DNA from: Streptomyces griseoloalbus | Lineage (GTDB): Bacteria > Actinomycetota > Actinomycetes > Streptomycetales > Streptomycetaceae | Length of the DNA: 64,000 nucleotides | NCBI GenBank assembly: GCA_014650015.1 | Contig: BMUD01000027.1 | Location: 42,532-106,531 of the forward strand | Direction: 5' to 3' | In this document: positions 1 to 9,076 of the stretch, one piece after another | Position numbering within the stretch: position 1 is the first letter of the stretch | How the letters are laid out: the number at the start of each line of letters is the position of its first letter | The notes under the pieces: model-generated | Database searches by the model: none | Seen by the model: only the letters and a program-made list of their open reading frames with translations | Told to the model about the DNA's origin: nothing | Position numbers and translations under genes: made by a program

Positions 1-187
1 CGAGAACGCCGCTGCCCGTGCCGGCAACCGCCCGGCCCGTGGTGGCGCTGACCGCCCGGCCCGTGGTGGCCGCGGTGGCGAGCGTGGCGGTCGCGGTCGT
101 AAGCCGCAGCAGGCTCCCGCTGCCGAGGCCCCCAAGGCCGAGGCTCCGGCTGCCGCTCCGGCTGAGAGCACCGGAACGGAGGCCTGA
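1..187 (+). CDS. rpsC: 30S ribosomal protein S3, C-terminal end (partial)
   Basis: The window opens inside a gene. Frame 2 is open from base 2 to a TGA at 185-187. It reads as a basic Arg/Gly-rich stretch with repeated RPARGG motifs, then an Ala/Pro/Glu tail ending in STGTEA. That is the low-complexity C-terminal extension that actinobacterial S3 carries beyond its KH domains. The call rests on this tail and on its place 5 nt upstream of rplP, the normal S10-operon order. The conserved core of S3 lies outside the window. Confidence 0.85.
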   Translation, partial: ENAAARAGNRPARGGADRPARGGRGGERGGRGRKPQQAPAAEAPKAEAPAAAPAESTGTEA

Positions 188-192
188 CCGAC

Positions 193-612
193 ATGCTGAT
201 CCCCCGTAGGGTCAAGCACCGCAAGCAGCACCACCCGAAGCGCCGTGGTCAGGCCAAGGGCGGTACGACGGTCGCGTTCGGCGAGTACGGCATCCAGGCC
301 CTCACGCCGGCGTACGTGACCAACCGCCAGATCGAGGCGGCCCGTATCGCGATGACCCGCCACATCAAGCGTGGCGGCAAGGTCTGGATCAACATCTACC
401 CGGACCGCCCGCTCACGAAGAAGCCGGCCGAGACCCGCATGGGTTCCGGTAAGGGTTCGCCGGAGTGGTGGATCGCGAACGTGCACCCGGGCCGGGTCAT
501 GTTCGAGCTGTCCTACCCCAACGAGAAGATCGCCCGTGAGGCGCTGACTCGTGCGGCCCACAAGCTGCCGATGAAGTGCCGGATCGTCAAGCGCGAGGCA
601 GGTGAAGCGTGA
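193..612 (+). CDS. rplP: 50S ribosomal protein L16
   Basis: L16 sits in the large subunit near the peptidyl-transferase centre and the A-site tRNA. The 139-residue product starts [14 protein letters not shown] and has the full family length, with basic patches through the N-terminal half (RRGQAKGG). It begins at an ATG 5 nt after rpsC. Its TGA overlaps the ATG of rpmC by one base, which is typical of translational coupling within the S10 operon. Confidence 0.97.
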   Translation: MLIPRRVKHRKQHHPKRRGQAKGGTTVAFGEYGIQALTPAYVTNRQIEAARIAMTRHIKRGGKVWINIYPDRPLTKKPAETRMGSGKGSPEWWIANVHPGRVMFELSYPNEKIAREALTRAAHKLPMKCRIVKREAGEA

Positions 613-836
613 TGTCGGCCGGTACCAAGGCGTCCGAGCTGCGCGAACTGGGTGACGAGGAGCTTCTGGCGAAGCTTCGCGAGGCCAAGGAAGAGCTGTT
701 CAACCTCCGCTTCCAGGCGGCGACGGGCCAGCTCGAGAACCACGGTCGGCTCAAGGCCGTCCGCAAGGACATCGCGCGGATCTACACCCTGATGCGTGAG
801 CGCGAGCTGGGCATCGAGACGGTGGAGAGCGCCTGA
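612..836 (+). CDS. rpmC: 50S ribosomal protein L29
   Basis: L29 lies at the peptide exit tunnel rim of the large subunit, near the docking site for trigger factor and SRP. The product is a 74-residue two-helix protein starting [13 protein letters not shown], with the family pattern around [16 protein letters not shown]. The ATG at 612 overlaps the rplP stop. A GTG at 609 is in frame, but the ATG gives the usual length and N terminus. Its own stop overlaps the rpsQ start by one base. Confidence 0.96.
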   Translation: MSAGTKASELRELGDEELLAKLREAKEELFNLRFQAATGQLENHGRLKAVRKDIARIYTLMRERELGIETVESA

Positions 837-1123
837 TGAGCGAGAACAACGTGACTGAGACGAACACTGAGGCTCGGGGCGACCGCAAGACCCGAGAGGG
901 CATCGTCGTCAGCGACAAGATGGACAAGACCGTCGTCGTCGCCGTCGAGGACCGCAAGAAGCACGCGCTGTACGGCAAGGTCATCCGCAGCACGAGCAAG
1001 CTCAAGGCCCACGACGAGCAGAACGCCGCCGGCGTCGGCGACCGCGTCCTCCTGATGGAGACCCGGCCGCTGTCCGCCACGAAGCACTGGCGCGTCGTCG
1101 AGATCCTCGAGAAGGCCAAGTAG
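836..1123 (+). CDS. rpsQ: 30S ribosomal protein S17
   Basis: S17 is an early-assembling small-subunit protein that binds 16S rRNA. The 95-residue product has a short acidic actinobacterial N-terminal extension (about 20 residues). The OB-fold core follows, with the signature [14 protein letters not shown]. It is the last gene of the S10 operon. After its TAG comes a 138-bp gap containing three hairpins before rplN. Confidence 0.97.
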   Translation: MSENNVTETNTEARGDRKTREGIVVSDKMDKTVVVAVEDRKKHALYGKVIRSTSKLKAHDEQNAAGVGDRVLLMETRPLSATKHWRVVEILEKAK

Positions 1124-1146
1124 GTAATTCCCGCAAGGGAATTACC
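1123..1146 (+). terminator. Hairpin 1 at the S10/spc boundary (10-bp stem, GCAA loop)
   Basis: GGTAATTCCC (1123-1132) pairs perfectly with GGGAATTACC (1137-1146) around the loop GCAA, a GNRA tetraloop. It starts on the last base of the rpsQ stop codon. No T-run follows directly, so it could be a terminator, an RNA-processing site or a stabilising element. Confidence 0.6.
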
Positions 1147-1156
1147 GCAAGTACGT

Positions 1157-1180
1157 TCCTGCGAGGCATTCCTCGCAGGA
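1157..1180 (+). terminator. Hairpin 2 at the S10/spc boundary (10-bp stem)
   Basis: TCCTGCGAGG (1157-1166) pairs perfectly with CCTCGCAGGA (1171-1180) around a CATT loop. It is the middle one of three consecutive hairpins between rpsQ and rplN. Confidence 0.55.
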
Positions 1181-1195
1181 CAGTTCCGCCAGGCT

Positions 1196-1233
1196 CCGGG
1201 GGCCGCTCGCTCAAGTAGATGAGCGGCCCCCGG
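1196..1233 (+). terminator. Hairpin 3 at the S10/spc boundary (13-bp GC-rich stem)
   Basis: CCGGGGGCCGCTC (1196-1208) pairs perfectly with GAGCGGCCCCCGG (1221-1233) across a 12-nt loop. It is the strongest of the three and lies 28 nt before the rplN start. It could end S10 transcripts or attenuate read-through into the spc genes. Confidence 0.6.
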
Positions 1234-1261
1234 GGAACCGGCAGACAAACAGGAGATAGAC

Positions 1262-1630
1262 GTGATCCAGCAGGAGTCGCGACTGCGTGTCGCCGACAAC
1301 ACTGGTGCGAAGGAAATCCTTTGCATCCGTGTGCTCGGTGGCTCCGGTCGCCGCTACGCGGGCATCGGTGACGTCATCGTCGCCACCGTCAAGGACGCGA
1401 TCCCCGGCGGCAACGTGAAGAAGGGTGACGTCATCAAGGCGGTCATCGTTCGCACCGTCAAGGAGCGCCGCCGTCCGGACGGCTCGTACATCCGCTTCGA
1501 CGAGAACGCCGCCGTCATTCTGAAGAACGACGGCGACCCTCGCGGCACCCGTATCTTCGGCCCCGTGGGCCGTGAGCTGCGCGAGAAGAAGTTCATGAAG
1601 ATCATCTCCCTCGCGCCGGAGGTGCTGTGA
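1262..1630 (+). CDS. rplN: 50S ribosomal protein L14
   Basis: L14 forms part of the inter-subunit bridge surface and contacts 16S rRNA. The 122-residue product ([20 protein letters not shown]) is full length and nearly invariant in this phylum, including the [11 protein letters not shown] loop. The GTG start is preceded by AGGAG at 7-nt spacing. It is the first gene of the spc operon. Its TGA overlaps a GTG that is an alternative start for rplX. Confidence 0.98.
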   Translation: MIQQESRLRVADNTGAKEILCIRVLGGSGRRYAGIGDVIVATVKDAIPGGNVKKGDVIKAVIVRTVKERRRPDGSYIRFDENAAVILKNDGDPRGTRIFGPVGRELREKKFMKIISLAPEVL

Positions 1631-1632
1631 GC

Positions 1633-1956
1633 ATGAAGATCAAGAAGGGCGACCTGGTCCAGGTCATCACCGGTAAGGACAAGGGCAAGCAGGGCAAGGT
1701 CATCGCGGCCTACCCCCGCGAGGACCGCGTCCTGGTCGAGGGTGTCAACCGGGTCAAGAAGCACACCAAGGCCGGTCCGACCACTCGTGGTTCGCAGGCC
1801 GGCGGCATCGTGACCACCGAGGCCCCGATCCACGTCTCCAACGTCCAGTTGGTCGTGGAGAAGGACGGCAACAAGGTCGTCACGCGCGTCGGTTACCGCT
1901 TCGACGACGAAGGCAACAAGATCCGCGTTGCCAAGCGGACGGGTGAGGACATCTGA
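1633..1956 (+). CDS. rplX: 50S ribosomal protein L24
   Basis: L24 is an assembly-initiator protein of the large subunit. Its KOW motif is visible at the start ([20 protein letters not shown]). The ATG at 1633 gives the usual 107 residues. An in-frame GTG at 1627 would add two residues and overlap the rplN stop, so coupled initiation there is possible. The gene ends in an ATGA overlap with rplE. Confidence 0.95.
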   Translation: MKIKKGDLVQVITGKDKGKQGKVIAAYPREDRVLVEGVNRVKKHTKAGPTTRGSQAGGIVTTEAPIHVSNVQLVVEKDGNKVVTRVGYRFDDEGNKIRVAKRTGEDI

Positions 1957-2513
1957 TGACGACCACCACCACTCCGCGTCTGAAGACGAAGTACCGCGAG
2001 GAGATCGCGGGCAAGCTGCGCGAGCAGTTCTCCTACGAGAACGTCATGCAGGTTCCCGGCCTCGTCAAGATCGTGGTCAACATGGGTGTGGGCGACGCCG
2101 CCCGCGACTCCAAGCTGATCGACGGCGCCATCCGCGACCTCACCACGATCACCGGTCAGAAGCCGGCCGTCACCAAGGCCCGCAAGTCCATCGCGCAGTT
2201 CAAGCTGCGTGAGGGTCAGCCGATCGGTGCCCACGTCACGCTCCGTGGCGACCGCATGTGGGAGTTCCTGGACCGCACCCTGTCGCTCGCGCTGCCGCGC
2301 ATCCGCGACTTCCGTGGTCTGTCCCCCAAGCAGTTCGACGGCCGTGGCAACTACACCTTCGGTCTCACGGAGCAGGTCATGTTCCACGAGATCGACCAGG
2401 ACAAGATCGACCGTGTCCGGGGTATGGACATCACCGTGGTCACCACGGCGACCAACGACGAAGAGGGCCGCGCCCTTCTCCGTCACCTCGGCTTCCCGTT
2501 CAAGGAGGCGTGA
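1956..2513 (+). CDS. rplE: 50S ribosomal protein L5
   Basis: L5 binds 5S rRNA and forms part of the central protuberance. The 185-residue product has the family motifs VVNMGVGDA and [12 protein letters not shown] at the expected positions. The ATG overlaps the rplX stop (ATGA), and rpsN follows after 5 nt, so it is embedded in the spc operon. Confidence 0.98.
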   Translation: MTTTTTPRLKTKYREEIAGKLREQFSYENVMQVPGLVKIVVNMGVGDAARDSKLIDGAIRDLTTITGQKPAVTKARKSIAQFKLREGQPIGAHVTLRGDRMWEFLDRTLSLALPRIRDFRGLSPKQFDGRGNYTFGLTEQVMFHEIDQDKIDRVRGMDITVVTTATNDEEGRALLRHLGFPFKEA

Positions 2514-2518
2514 GCGAG

Positions 2519-2704
2519 ATGGCGAAGAAGGCTCTCATCGCGAAGGCTGCTCGCAAGCCCAAGTTCGGAGTGCGTGGCTACACCCGTTGCCAGCGCTGCG
2601 GTCGTCCGCACTCCGTGTACCGCAAGTTCGGCCTGTGCCGCGTGTGCCTTCGTGAGATGGCTCACCGTGGCGAGCTGCCGGGCGTGACCAAGAGCTCCTG
2701 GTAA
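2519..2704 (+). CDS. rpsN: 30S ribosomal protein S14, zinc-binding type (type Z)
   Basis: This 61-residue protein of the small-subunit head has two CxxC pairs (CQRC and CRVC) that form the zinc ribbon of the C+ S14 form. A zinc-free S14 paralogue, usual in streptomycetes for zinc starvation, would be elsewhere. It starts at an ATG 5 nt after rplE. The following 237-bp gap before rpsH is unusually long for the spc operon. Confidence 0.96.
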   Translation: MAKKALIAKAARKPKFGVRGYTRCQRCGRPHSVYRKFGLCRVCLREMAHRGELPGVTKSSW

Positions 2705-2941
2705 GCCGGGTAATTCCGACTCCCAGGGCTCTCGGTAAGCAATGGGAACGGCAGGAGGCCCGCTCCGTATGGCTTAGGCTTGCGGGGTTGGGCACCTGCC
2801 GTGCCCACACGCACGCGGGCAGTGCCCGCTCATGTTTGCTTACTACGCCGTAGGTCCACCGCGCCGCACCCGTCCCGTCTCGGATCGGGGAGAGGGATGG
2901 CGCACCAGGAAACCCCGGCGAGAGAGGCCGAAGGCCAATTC

Positions 2942-3340
2942 ATGACCATGACTGATCCGATCGCAGACATGCTTACGCGTCTGCGGAACGCGAACTCGGC
3001 GTACCACGACTCCGTGGCGATGCCGCACTCGAAGATCAAGTCGCACATCGCGGAGATCCTCCAGCAGGAGGGCTTCATCACGGGCTGGAAGGTCGAGGAC
3101 GCCGAGGTCGGCAAGAACCTCGTCCTGGAGCTGAAGTTCGGCCCCAACCGTGAGCGCTCCATCGCGGGCATCAAGCGGATCTCCAAGCCCGGTCTCCGGG
3201 TGTACGCGAAGTCCACCTCCCTGCCGAAGGTGCTGGGCGGCCTCGGCGTGGCGATCATCTCCACGTCGCACGGGCTCCTCACCGACAAGCAGGCCGGCAA
3301 GAAGGGCGTGGGTGGGGAAGTCCTCGCCTACGTCTGGTAG
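2942..3340 (+). CDS. rpsH: 30S ribosomal protein S8
   Basis: S8 organises the central domain of 16S rRNA and is the translational repressor of the spc operon in E. coli. The 132-residue product ([18 protein letters not shown], ending GGEVLAYVW) is full length. The ATG at 2942 has GAAGG 7 nt upstream. An in-frame ATG at 2897, directly behind a GGGGAGAGGG run, would add 15 residues not typical of S8, so the downstream start is preferred. The 237-bp leader also holds two short G/C stem-loops (about 2789-2805 and 2817-2831). Confidence 0.96.
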   Translation: MTMTDPIADMLTRLRNANSAYHDSVAMPHSKIKSHIAEILQQEGFITGWKVEDAEVGKNLVLELKFGPNRERSIAGIKRISKPGLRVYAKSTSLPKVLGGLGVAIISTSHGLLTDKQAGKKGVGGEVLAYVW

Positions 3341-3364
3341 CGGAAGGGAACGGAGGAAACAGCT

Positions 3365-3904
3365 ATGTCGCGCATCGGCAAGCTCCCCATCGCGGTTCCC
3401 GCCGGCGTGGACGTCACCATCGACGGCCGTACGGTTTCGGTCAAGGGACCCAAGGGTTCGCTGACTCACACCGTCGTGGCGCCGATCGAGATCGCCAAGG
3501 GTGAGGACGGCGTGCTGAACGTCACCCGCCCCAACGACGAGCGTCAGAACAAGGCCCTGCACGGCCTGTCCCGCACGCTGGTGGCGAACATGATCACCGG
3601 CGTGACCCAGGGTTACGTGAAGAAGCTCGAGATCAGCGGTGTCGGTTACCGCGTTGTCGCCAAGGGTTCGAACCTGGAGTTCTCCCTGGGCTACAGCCAC
3701 CCGATCACGGTCGAGGCCCCCGAGGGCATCACCTTCAAGGTGGAGGCCCCGACCCGTTTCTCGGTCGAGGGCATCGACAAGCAGAAGGTCGGCGAGGTTG
3801 CGGCCAACATCCGCAAGCTGCGCAAGCCCGACCCGTACAAGGCCAAGGGCGTCAAGTACGAGGGCGAAGTCATCCGCCGCAAGGTCGGAAAGGCGGGTAA
3901 GTAA
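3365..3904 (+). CDS. rplF: 50S ribosomal protein L6
   Basis: L6 lies near the factor-binding site of the large subunit. The 179-residue product shows the two repeated domains of the family. The C-terminal signature ([26 protein letters not shown]) is split here as [11 protein letters not shown] and [18 protein letters not shown]-type site precedes the ATG, and rplR follows 3 nt after the stop. Confidence 0.98.
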   Translation: MSRIGKLPIAVPAGVDVTIDGRTVSVKGPKGSLTHTVVAPIEIAKGEDGVLNVTRPNDERQNKALHGLSRTLVANMITGVTQGYVKKLEISGVGYRVVAKGSNLEFSLGYSHPITVEAPEGITFKVEAPTRFSVEGIDKQKVGEVAANIRKLRKPDPYKAKGVKYEGEVIRRKVGKAGK

Positions 3905-3907
3905 GCC

Positions 3908-4291
3908 ATGGCATACGGGCAGAAGATCCTCAAGGGCGACGCCTACAAGCGTGCTGCTATCAAGCGTCGCCACATCCGGATCCGCAAGAAGGTCGCCGGT
4001 ACCGCCGAGCGTCCTCGCCTGGTCGTGACTCGTTCCAACCGCCACATCGTGGCGCAGGTGATCGACGACCTGAAGGGTCACACCGTGGCGTCGGCGTCCA
4101 CTCTGGACGCGTCGATCCGCAGTGGCGAGGGCGACAAGTCCGCACAGGCCAAGCAGGTCGGCGCCCTGGTCGCCGAGCGCGCCAAGGCCGCCGGTGTCGA
4201 GGCCGTCGTGTTCGACCGCGGTGGTAACCAGTACGCCGGGCGCATCGCCGCTCTGGCGGACGCCGCCCGCGAAGCCGGACTGAAGTTCTGA
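3908..4291 (+). CDS. rplR: 50S ribosomal protein L18
   Basis: L18 binds 5S rRNA together with L5. The 127-residue product has a basic N-terminal half ([19 protein letters not shown]) and the C-terminal motif [23 protein letters not shown]. It lies between rplF and rpsE in the normal spc order. Confidence 0.98.
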   Translation: MAYGQKILKGDAYKRAAIKRRHIRIRKKVAGTAERPRLVVTRSNRHIVAQVIDDLKGHTVASASTLDASIRSGEGDKSAQAKQVGALVAERAKAAGVEAVVFDRGGNQYAGRIAALADAAREAGLKF

Positions 4292-4332
4292 GCCGGTTCC
4301 GTAGCTAGCGGAAACAGAGAGAGGTAATTCCA

Positions 4333-4938
4333 ATGGCTGGACCCCAGCGCCGCGGTGGCGGTGCCGGTGGCGGCGAGCGGCGGGACCGGAAGGGCCGTGA
4401 CGGTGGCGCAGCTGCCGCCGAGAAGACCGCATACGTTGAGCGCGTTGTCGCGATCAACCGTGTCGCCAAGGTTGTGAAGGGTGGTCGTCGCTTCAGCTTC
4501 ACCGCGCTGGTCGTGGTGGGCGACGGTGACGGCACCGTGGGTGTCGGATACGGCAAGGCCAAGGAGGTGCCGGCCGCCATCGCCAAGGGTGTTGAGGAGG
4601 CCAAGAAGCACTTCTTCAAGGTCCCCCGCATCCAGGGCACCATCCCGCACCCCATCCAGGGTGAGAAGGCTGCCGGCGTCGTACTGCTCAAGCCCGCGTC
4701 GCCCGGTACCGGTGTGATCGCCGGTGGTCCGGTGCGCGCCGTGCTCGAGTGCGCCGGTATCCACGACGTGCTGTCGAAGTCGCTCGGCTCCGACAACGCG
4801 ATCAACATCGTGCACGCGACCGTGGCGGCCCTCAAGGGCCTGCAGCGTCCCGAGGAGATCGCGGCCCGCCGCGGTCTGCCGCTCGAGGACGTCGCCCCCG
4901 CGGCTCTGCTGCGTGCGCGTGCCGGGGCGGGTGCGTAA
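4333..4938 (+). CDS. rpsE: 30S ribosomal protein S5
   Basis: S5 helps keep decoding accurate at the mRNA entry side of the small subunit. The 201-residue product has a Gly/Arg-rich N-terminal extension of about 30 residues, then the double-stranded RNA-binding-like domain ([20 protein letters not shown]). The C-terminal domain contains [23 protein letters not shown] precedes the ATG. The stop is 2 nt before rpmD. Confidence 0.98.
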   Translation: MAGPQRRGGGAGGGERRDRKGRDGGAAAAEKTAYVERVVAINRVAKVVKGGRRFSFTALVVVGDGDGTVGVGYGKAKEVPAAIAKGVEEAKKHFFKVPRIQGTIPHPIQGEKAAGVVLLKPASPGTGVIAGGPVRAVLECAGIHDVLSKSLGSDNAINIVHATVAALKGLQRPEEIAARRGLPLEDVAPAALLRARAGAGA

Positions 4939-4940
4939 TC

Positions 4941-5123
4941 ATGGCGCAGCTCAAGATTACGCAGGTCAAGTCCTACATCGGCAGCAAGCAGAACCACCGC
5001 GACACCCTGCGTTCGCTTGGCCTGAAGAGGGTCAACGACGTGGTCGTCAAGGAGGACCGCCCCGAGTTCCGCGGCATGGTGCACACCGTCCGCCACCTCG
5101 TGACGGTCGAGGAGGTCGACTGA
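4941..5123 (+). CDS. rpmD: 50S ribosomal protein L30
   Basis: This is the small 60-residue L30 ([20 protein letters not shown]) with the family motif [14 protein letters not shown]. It lies between rpsE (2-nt gap) and rplO (2-nt gap) in the spc operon. Confidence 0.97.
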   Translation: MAQLKITQVKSYIGSKQNHRDTLRSLGLKRVNDVVVKEDRPEFRGMVHTVRHLVTVEEVD

Positions 5124-5125
5124 TC

Positions 5126-5581
5126 ATGGCGGAGAACAACCCGCTCAAGATCCACAACCTCCGTCCCGCCCCCGGCGCCAAGACCGCGAAGACCCGTGTC
5201 GGTCGTGGTGAGGCGTCGAAGGGTAAGACGGCCGGTCGTGGTACGAAGGGCACCAAGGCCCGTTACCAGGTTCCGGAGCGCTTCGAGGGTGGCCAGATGC
5301 CGCTCCACATGCGTCTCCCGAAGCTGAAGGGCTTCAAGAACCCGTTCAAGACCGAGTTCCAGGTCGTCAACCTGGACAAGCTCGCCTCCCTCTACCCCGA
5401 GGGTGGAGAGGTCACGGTCGAGGACCTGGTCGCCAAGGGTGCCGTGCGCAAGAACAGCCTCGTCAAGGTCCTGGGCCAGGGCGAGATCTCCGTGGCGCTG
5501 CAGGTGACGGTCGACGCCGTCTCCGGCTCCGCCAAGGAGAAGATCACCGCCGCCGGCGGTACCGTCACCGAGCTCGTCTGA
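5126..5581 (+). CDS. rplO: 50S ribosomal protein L15
   Basis: L15 joins late in large-subunit assembly. The 151-residue product has the glycine/lysine-rich N-terminal arm ([20 protein letters not shown]) and a globular C-terminal domain with VKVLGQGE. It is the last ribosomal gene before secY. A strong 15-bp hairpin follows about 35 nt after its stop. Confidence 0.97.
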   Translation: MAENNPLKIHNLRPAPGAKTAKTRVGRGEASKGKTAGRGTKGTKARYQVPERFEGGQMPLHMRLPKLKGFKNPFKTEFQVVNLDKLASLYPEGGEVTVEDLVAKGAVRKNSLVKVLGQGEISVALQVTVDAVSGSAKEKITAAGGTVTELV

Positions 5582-5617
5582 CCCCGTCAGGTGTCTCGAT
5601 GACGTAGAACGATCCCG

Positions 5618-5652
5618 ACCGGGGATACCCCACAAAATGGGGTATCCCCGGT
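5618..5652 (+). terminator. Strong hairpin between rplO and secY
   Basis: ACCGGGGATACCCCA (5618-5632) pairs perfectly with TGGGGTATCCCCGGT (5638-5652) around CAAAA. An outer AACGA/TCGTT pair (5609-5613 and 5656-5660) extends it past an internal loop. It probably terminates or attenuates spc transcripts and implies separate control of secY-adk. Confidence 0.75.
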
Positions 5653-5825
5653 TGGTCGTTCCTAGGGCGGCAGGTCGCCGGTAAGGTGGCCTGCGCTGCC
5701 CATTGACCTCGGGCGCCCCATGCGGGGCACTCAGGGCGGCAGTTGACCGTTACGTAATCGTCCTTAGTCGGAATCTCAAGACCGTCACCCTTGACGCAGT
5801 TGCGCGGGGGGTCGCAGGAGGCACC

Positions 5826-7139
5826 GTGCTTACCGCGTTCGCCCGGGCGTTCAAGACGCCCGACCTGCGCAAGAAGCTGCTCTTCACGCTCGGCATCATC
5901 GTGGTGTATCGGGTCGGTACGCATATCCCGATCCCTGGTGTCGACTACCGGAACGTCCAGACCTGTATCGACGCCGCCCAGGCGAACCAGGGCCTGTTCG
6001 GCCTGGTGAACATGTTCAGTGGCGGCGCGCTGCTCCAGATCACGGTCTTCGCGCTGGGCATCATGCCGTACATCACGGCGAGCATCATTCTGCAGCTGCT
6101 GACCGTGGTGATCCCGCGCCTGGAGGCCCTGAAGAAGGAGGGCCAGGCCGGTACGGCGAAGATCACGCAGTACACCCGGTACCTGACGGTGGCGCTGGCC
6201 ATCCTTCAGGGCACGGGCCTGGTGGCCACCGCCCGCAGCGGCGCGCTGTTCCAGGGCTGCCCGGTGGCGAGCCAGATCGTTCCGGACCAGTCGATCTTCG
6301 TGACCATCACCATGGTCATCACCATGACCGCCGGTACGGCCGTCGTCATGTGGCTCGGTGAGCTCATCACCGACCGCGGCATCGGCAACGGCATGTCCAT
6401 CCTGATGTTCATCTCGATCGCCGCGACCTTCCCCTCCGCCCTGTGGGCCATCAAGGAGCAGGGCAGCCTGGCGGACGGGTGGATCGAGTTCGGCACCGTC
6501 ATCGCCGTGGGTCTGGTCATGGTCGGTCTGGTCGTCTTCGTCGAGCAGGCCCAGCGCCGGATCCCCGTCCAGTACGCGAAGCGCATGATCGGCCGCCGTT
6601 CCTACGGCGGCACGTCCACCTACATCCCGCTCAAGGTGAACCAGGCGGGTGTGATCCCGGTCATCTTCGCCTCGTCGCTGCTGTACATCCCGGCGCTGAT
6701 CGCGCAGTTCTCCAGCGGTACCTCGGGTTGGAAGACCTGGATCGAGGCGCACCTGGTCAAGGGCGACCACCCGATTTACGTCAGCTTGTACTTCTTGCTC
6801 ATCGTTTTCTTCGCGTTCTTCTACGTGGCGATCTCCTTCAACCCCGAGGAAGTCGCCGACAACATGAAGAAGTATGGTGGCTTCATCCCGGGCATCCGGG
6901 CTGGCCGACCGACCGCTGAGTACCTGAGCTACGTGCTCAACCGGATCACCTGGCCGGGTTCGCTGTACTTGGGTCTGATCGCTCTCGTACCGACGATGGC
7001 GTTGGTTGGTTTCGGGGCAAACCAGAACTTCCCCTTCGGCGGGACCAGCATCCTGATCATCGTGGGTGTCGGCCTCGAGACGGTGAAGCAGATCGAGAGC
7101 CAGCTCCAGCAGCGCAATTACGAAGGGTTCCTCCGCTGA
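5826..7139 (+). CDS. secY: Preprotein translocase subunit SecY
   Basis: SecY is the channel subunit of the SecYEG translocon in the cytoplasmic membrane. The 437-residue protein has ten predicted membrane segments. The N terminus is MLTAFARAFKTPDLRKKLLF, and the cytoplasmic loop motif IPVQYAKRMIGRRSYGG is present. The GTG at 5826, behind CAGGAGG, gives the family length; the frame is open further upstream without a better ribosome site. The stop overlaps the adk ATG by one base. Confidence 0.97.
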   Translation: MLTAFARAFKTPDLRKKLLFTLGIIVVYRVGTHIPIPGVDYRNVQTCIDAAQANQGLFGLVNMFSGGALLQITVFALGIMPYITASIILQLLTVVIPRLEALKKEGQAGTAKITQYTRYLTVALAILQGTGLVATARSGALFQGCPVASQIVPDQSIFVTITMVITMTAGTAVVMWLGELITDRGIGNGMSILMFISIAATFPSALWAIKEQGSLADGWIEFGTVIAVGLVMVGLVVFVEQAQRRIPVQYAKRMIGRRSYGGTSTYIPLKVNQAGVIPVIFASSLLYIPALIAQFSSGTSGWKTWIEAHLVKGDHPIYVSLYFLLIVFFAFFYVAISFNPEEVADNMKKYGGFIPGIRAGRPTAEYLSYVLNRITWPGSLYLGLIALVPTMALVGFGANQNFPFGGTSILIIVGVGLETVKQIESQLQQRNYEGFLR

Positions 7140-7792
7140 TGCGAATCGTCCTCGTCGGGCCGCCGGGTGCCGGTAAGGGTACGCAGGCCACCCGCCTTGC
7201 CGAGAAACTGCGCATCCCGCACATCTCCACGGGCGACCTGTTCCGCGCCAACATCAGCCGGCAGACCGAACTCGGGAAGCTCGCGAAGTCCTACATGGAC
7301 GCAGGCAACCTCGTACCGGACGAGGTCACCATCGCCATGGCCAAGGACCGCATGGAGCAGCCCGACGCCGAGGGCGGTTTCCTGCTGGACGGTTTCCCGC
7401 GCAATGTGTCGCAGGCCGGGGCGCTGGACGAGCTGTTGCAGACCGAGGGCATCAAGCTGGACGCGGTTCTCGACCTGGAGGCCCCCGAGGACGAGGTGGT
7501 CAAGCGGATCGCCGGGCGGCGGATCTGCCGCAAGGACTCCGCGCACGTCTTCCACGCGACGTACAGCCCGCCGAAGCAGGACGGTGTCTGCGACGTCTGC
7601 GGTGGTGAGCTGTACCAGCGTGACGACGACTCCGAGGACACCGTGCGGACGCGGCTGGAGGTCTACCACACGCAGACCGAGCCGATCATCGACTACTACC
7701 GGGCGCAGGGCCTGGTCGTGACCATCTCCGCGATGGGGGCGGTCGACGAGGTCACCGGGCGGGCGCTGGAGGCGTTGGAGAGCGGTAAGTAG
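7139..7792 (+). CDS. adk: Adenylate kinase
   Basis: The enzyme interconverts ATP + AMP and 2 ADP in the cytoplasm. The 217-residue protein has the P-loop GPPGAGKGTQ at residues 7-16, the AMP-binding motif DGFPRN, and a long LID insertion. Cys130, Cys151 and Cys154, with nearby His136/139, suggest a zinc-type lid. It is translationally coupled to secY, as in most actinobacteria. A stem-loop follows its stop. Confidence 0.97.
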   Translation: MRIVLVGPPGAGKGTQATRLAEKLRIPHISTGDLFRANISRQTELGKLAKSYMDAGNLVPDEVTIAMAKDRMEQPDAEGGFLLDGFPRNVSQAGALDELLQTEGIKLDAVLDLEAPEDEVVKRIAGRRICRKDSAHVFHATYSPPKQDGVCDVCGGELYQRDDDSEDTVRTRLEVYHTQTEPIIDYYRAQGLVVTISAMGAVDEVTGRALEALESGK

Positions 7793-7809
7793 TTCGTGTT
7801 CGTCGGTCG

Positions 7810-7841
7810 CAGCCGCGGTTCCCTTCGAGGGGCCGCGGCTG
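7810..7841 (+). terminator. Hairpin after adk
   Basis: CAGCCGCGG (7810-7818) pairs with CCGCGGCTG (7833-7841), starting 18 nt after the adk stop. No clear T-run follows. The remaining 7842-8069 leader of map holds no obvious gene. Confidence 0.5.
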
Positions 7842-8069
7842 TGGCTTGGCGGGGGTGGGTCGCGCGGCCCGGCGGCCGCGGGGTGCCTCCCCCCACTCCC
7901 GGTTCGGCTCGAGCGGGGACCCCATCGCCCCAGTGGCACGGCTCCCCGCGGATGGCGTCCCCGCCCGTGGTACGGCGATGTCAGCGGTCCGCCGGGGGCG
8001 GAGGCCTTCGGCCCCGTATCGTTGGAAGCGTTCGTGTTCTCCCCTGGTCCAGAAAGGCCGTCGTCCCCC

Positions 8070-8906
8070 ATGGTGCAGATCAAGAGCCCCGAGCAGATCG
8101 CCAAGATGCGTGAGGCGGGGCTGGTCGTCGCCGCCATTCACGCGGCCACCCGTGAGGCCGCCGTGCCCGGGGCCACGACGAAGGATCTGGACCAGGTCGC
8201 CCGCAAGGTGCTCGCGGAGCACGACGCCAAGCCGAACTTCCTCGGCTACGGCGGTTTCCCCGCGACGATCTGCACCTCGGTCAACGAGGTCGTCGTCCAC
8301 GGCATCCCCTCCGACGACGTCGTCCTGAAGGACGGCGACATCATCTCCATCGACTGCGGCGCGATCATCGACGGCTGGCACGGTGACGCCGCCTACACGG
8401 CCTTCGTCGGGTCGGGTCACTCCCCGGAGCTCGTCGAGCTGTCCCGGGTGACGGAGGAGTCGATGTGGGCCGGCATCGCGGCCATGAAGCAGGGCAACCG
8501 GCTCGTCGACATCTCCCGCGCCGTCGAGACGTACATCCGCCGCCAGCCGAAGCCGGGCGGCGGCAAGTACGGGATCATCGAGGACTACGGCGGCCACGGC
8601 ATCGGCACCGAGATGCACATGGACCCGCACCTGCTGAACTACGTCGACCGCCGCCGGGGCAAGGGCCCCAAGCTGGTCCCGGGCTTCTGTCTCGCCATCG
8701 AGCCGATGGTCTCCCTGGGCACCGCGAAGACCGAGGTCCTCTCCGACGACTGGACGGTCATCACGACCGACGGCACCTGGTCCTCCCACTGGGAGCACTC
8801 CGTCGCGCTGACCGAGCAGGGCCCGCTGGTCCTGACGGCGCCCGACGGCGGCAAGGCGAAGCTGGCGGAGCTGGGGATCACGGCGGCGCCGGATCCGCTC
8901 GGCTGA
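8070..8906 (+). CDS. map: Type I methionine aminopeptidase
   Basis: It removes the initiator methionine from nascent proteins at the ribosome exit. The 278-residue product has the pita-bread fold motifs. Metal ligands fall in the two Asp of ISIDCGAIIDGWHGDAA, the His of GGHGIGTEMH, and the Glu of LAIEPM plus a late Glu near the C terminus (HWEHSVALTE). The ATG at 8070 gives MVQIKSPEQIAKMREAG. It lies between adk and infA, the common actinobacterial order. Confidence 0.96.
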   Translation: MVQIKSPEQIAKMREAGLVVAAIHAATREAAVPGATTKDLDQVARKVLAEHDAKPNFLGYGGFPATICTSVNEVVVHGIPSDDVVLKDGDIISIDCGAIIDGWHGDAAYTAFVGSGHSPELVELSRVTEESMWAGIAAMKQGNRLVDISRAVETYIRRQPKPGGGKYGIIEDYGGHGIGTEMHMDPHLLNYVDRRRGKGPKLVPGFCLAIEPMVSLGTAKTEVLSDDWTVITTDGTWSSHWEHSVALTEQGPLVLTAPDGGKAKLAELGITAAPDPLG

Positions 8907-8979
8907 CGCCCGGCCGTCCGGTTAAGGATCTCGGGCGTGGGGCAGACTTCCCCGATTCGTCTTTCCGGGTGCGCTGACG

Positions 8980-8985
8980 TAGACT
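8980..8985 (+). promoter_or_regulatory. Possible -10 element upstream of infA
   Basis: TAGACT matches the streptomycete housekeeping -10 pattern (TAGRNT) about 90 nt before the infA start. No good TTGAC -35 lies at the right distance, so the site is tentative. Confidence 0.3.
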
Positions 8986-9076
8986 GACTCGTCGGCTCTT
9001 GTGCACCCGCATGTCTGCATGTACTCACGCGGTGCACGCTGGAGTCGATCAAGGTAGTCGATTCGAAGGGCGAAGC

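Noticed and set aside
2843-4432. A 529-codon reverse-strand frame over rpsH, rplF and rplR
   Set aside because: Antisense to essential ribosomal genes with no recognisable product.
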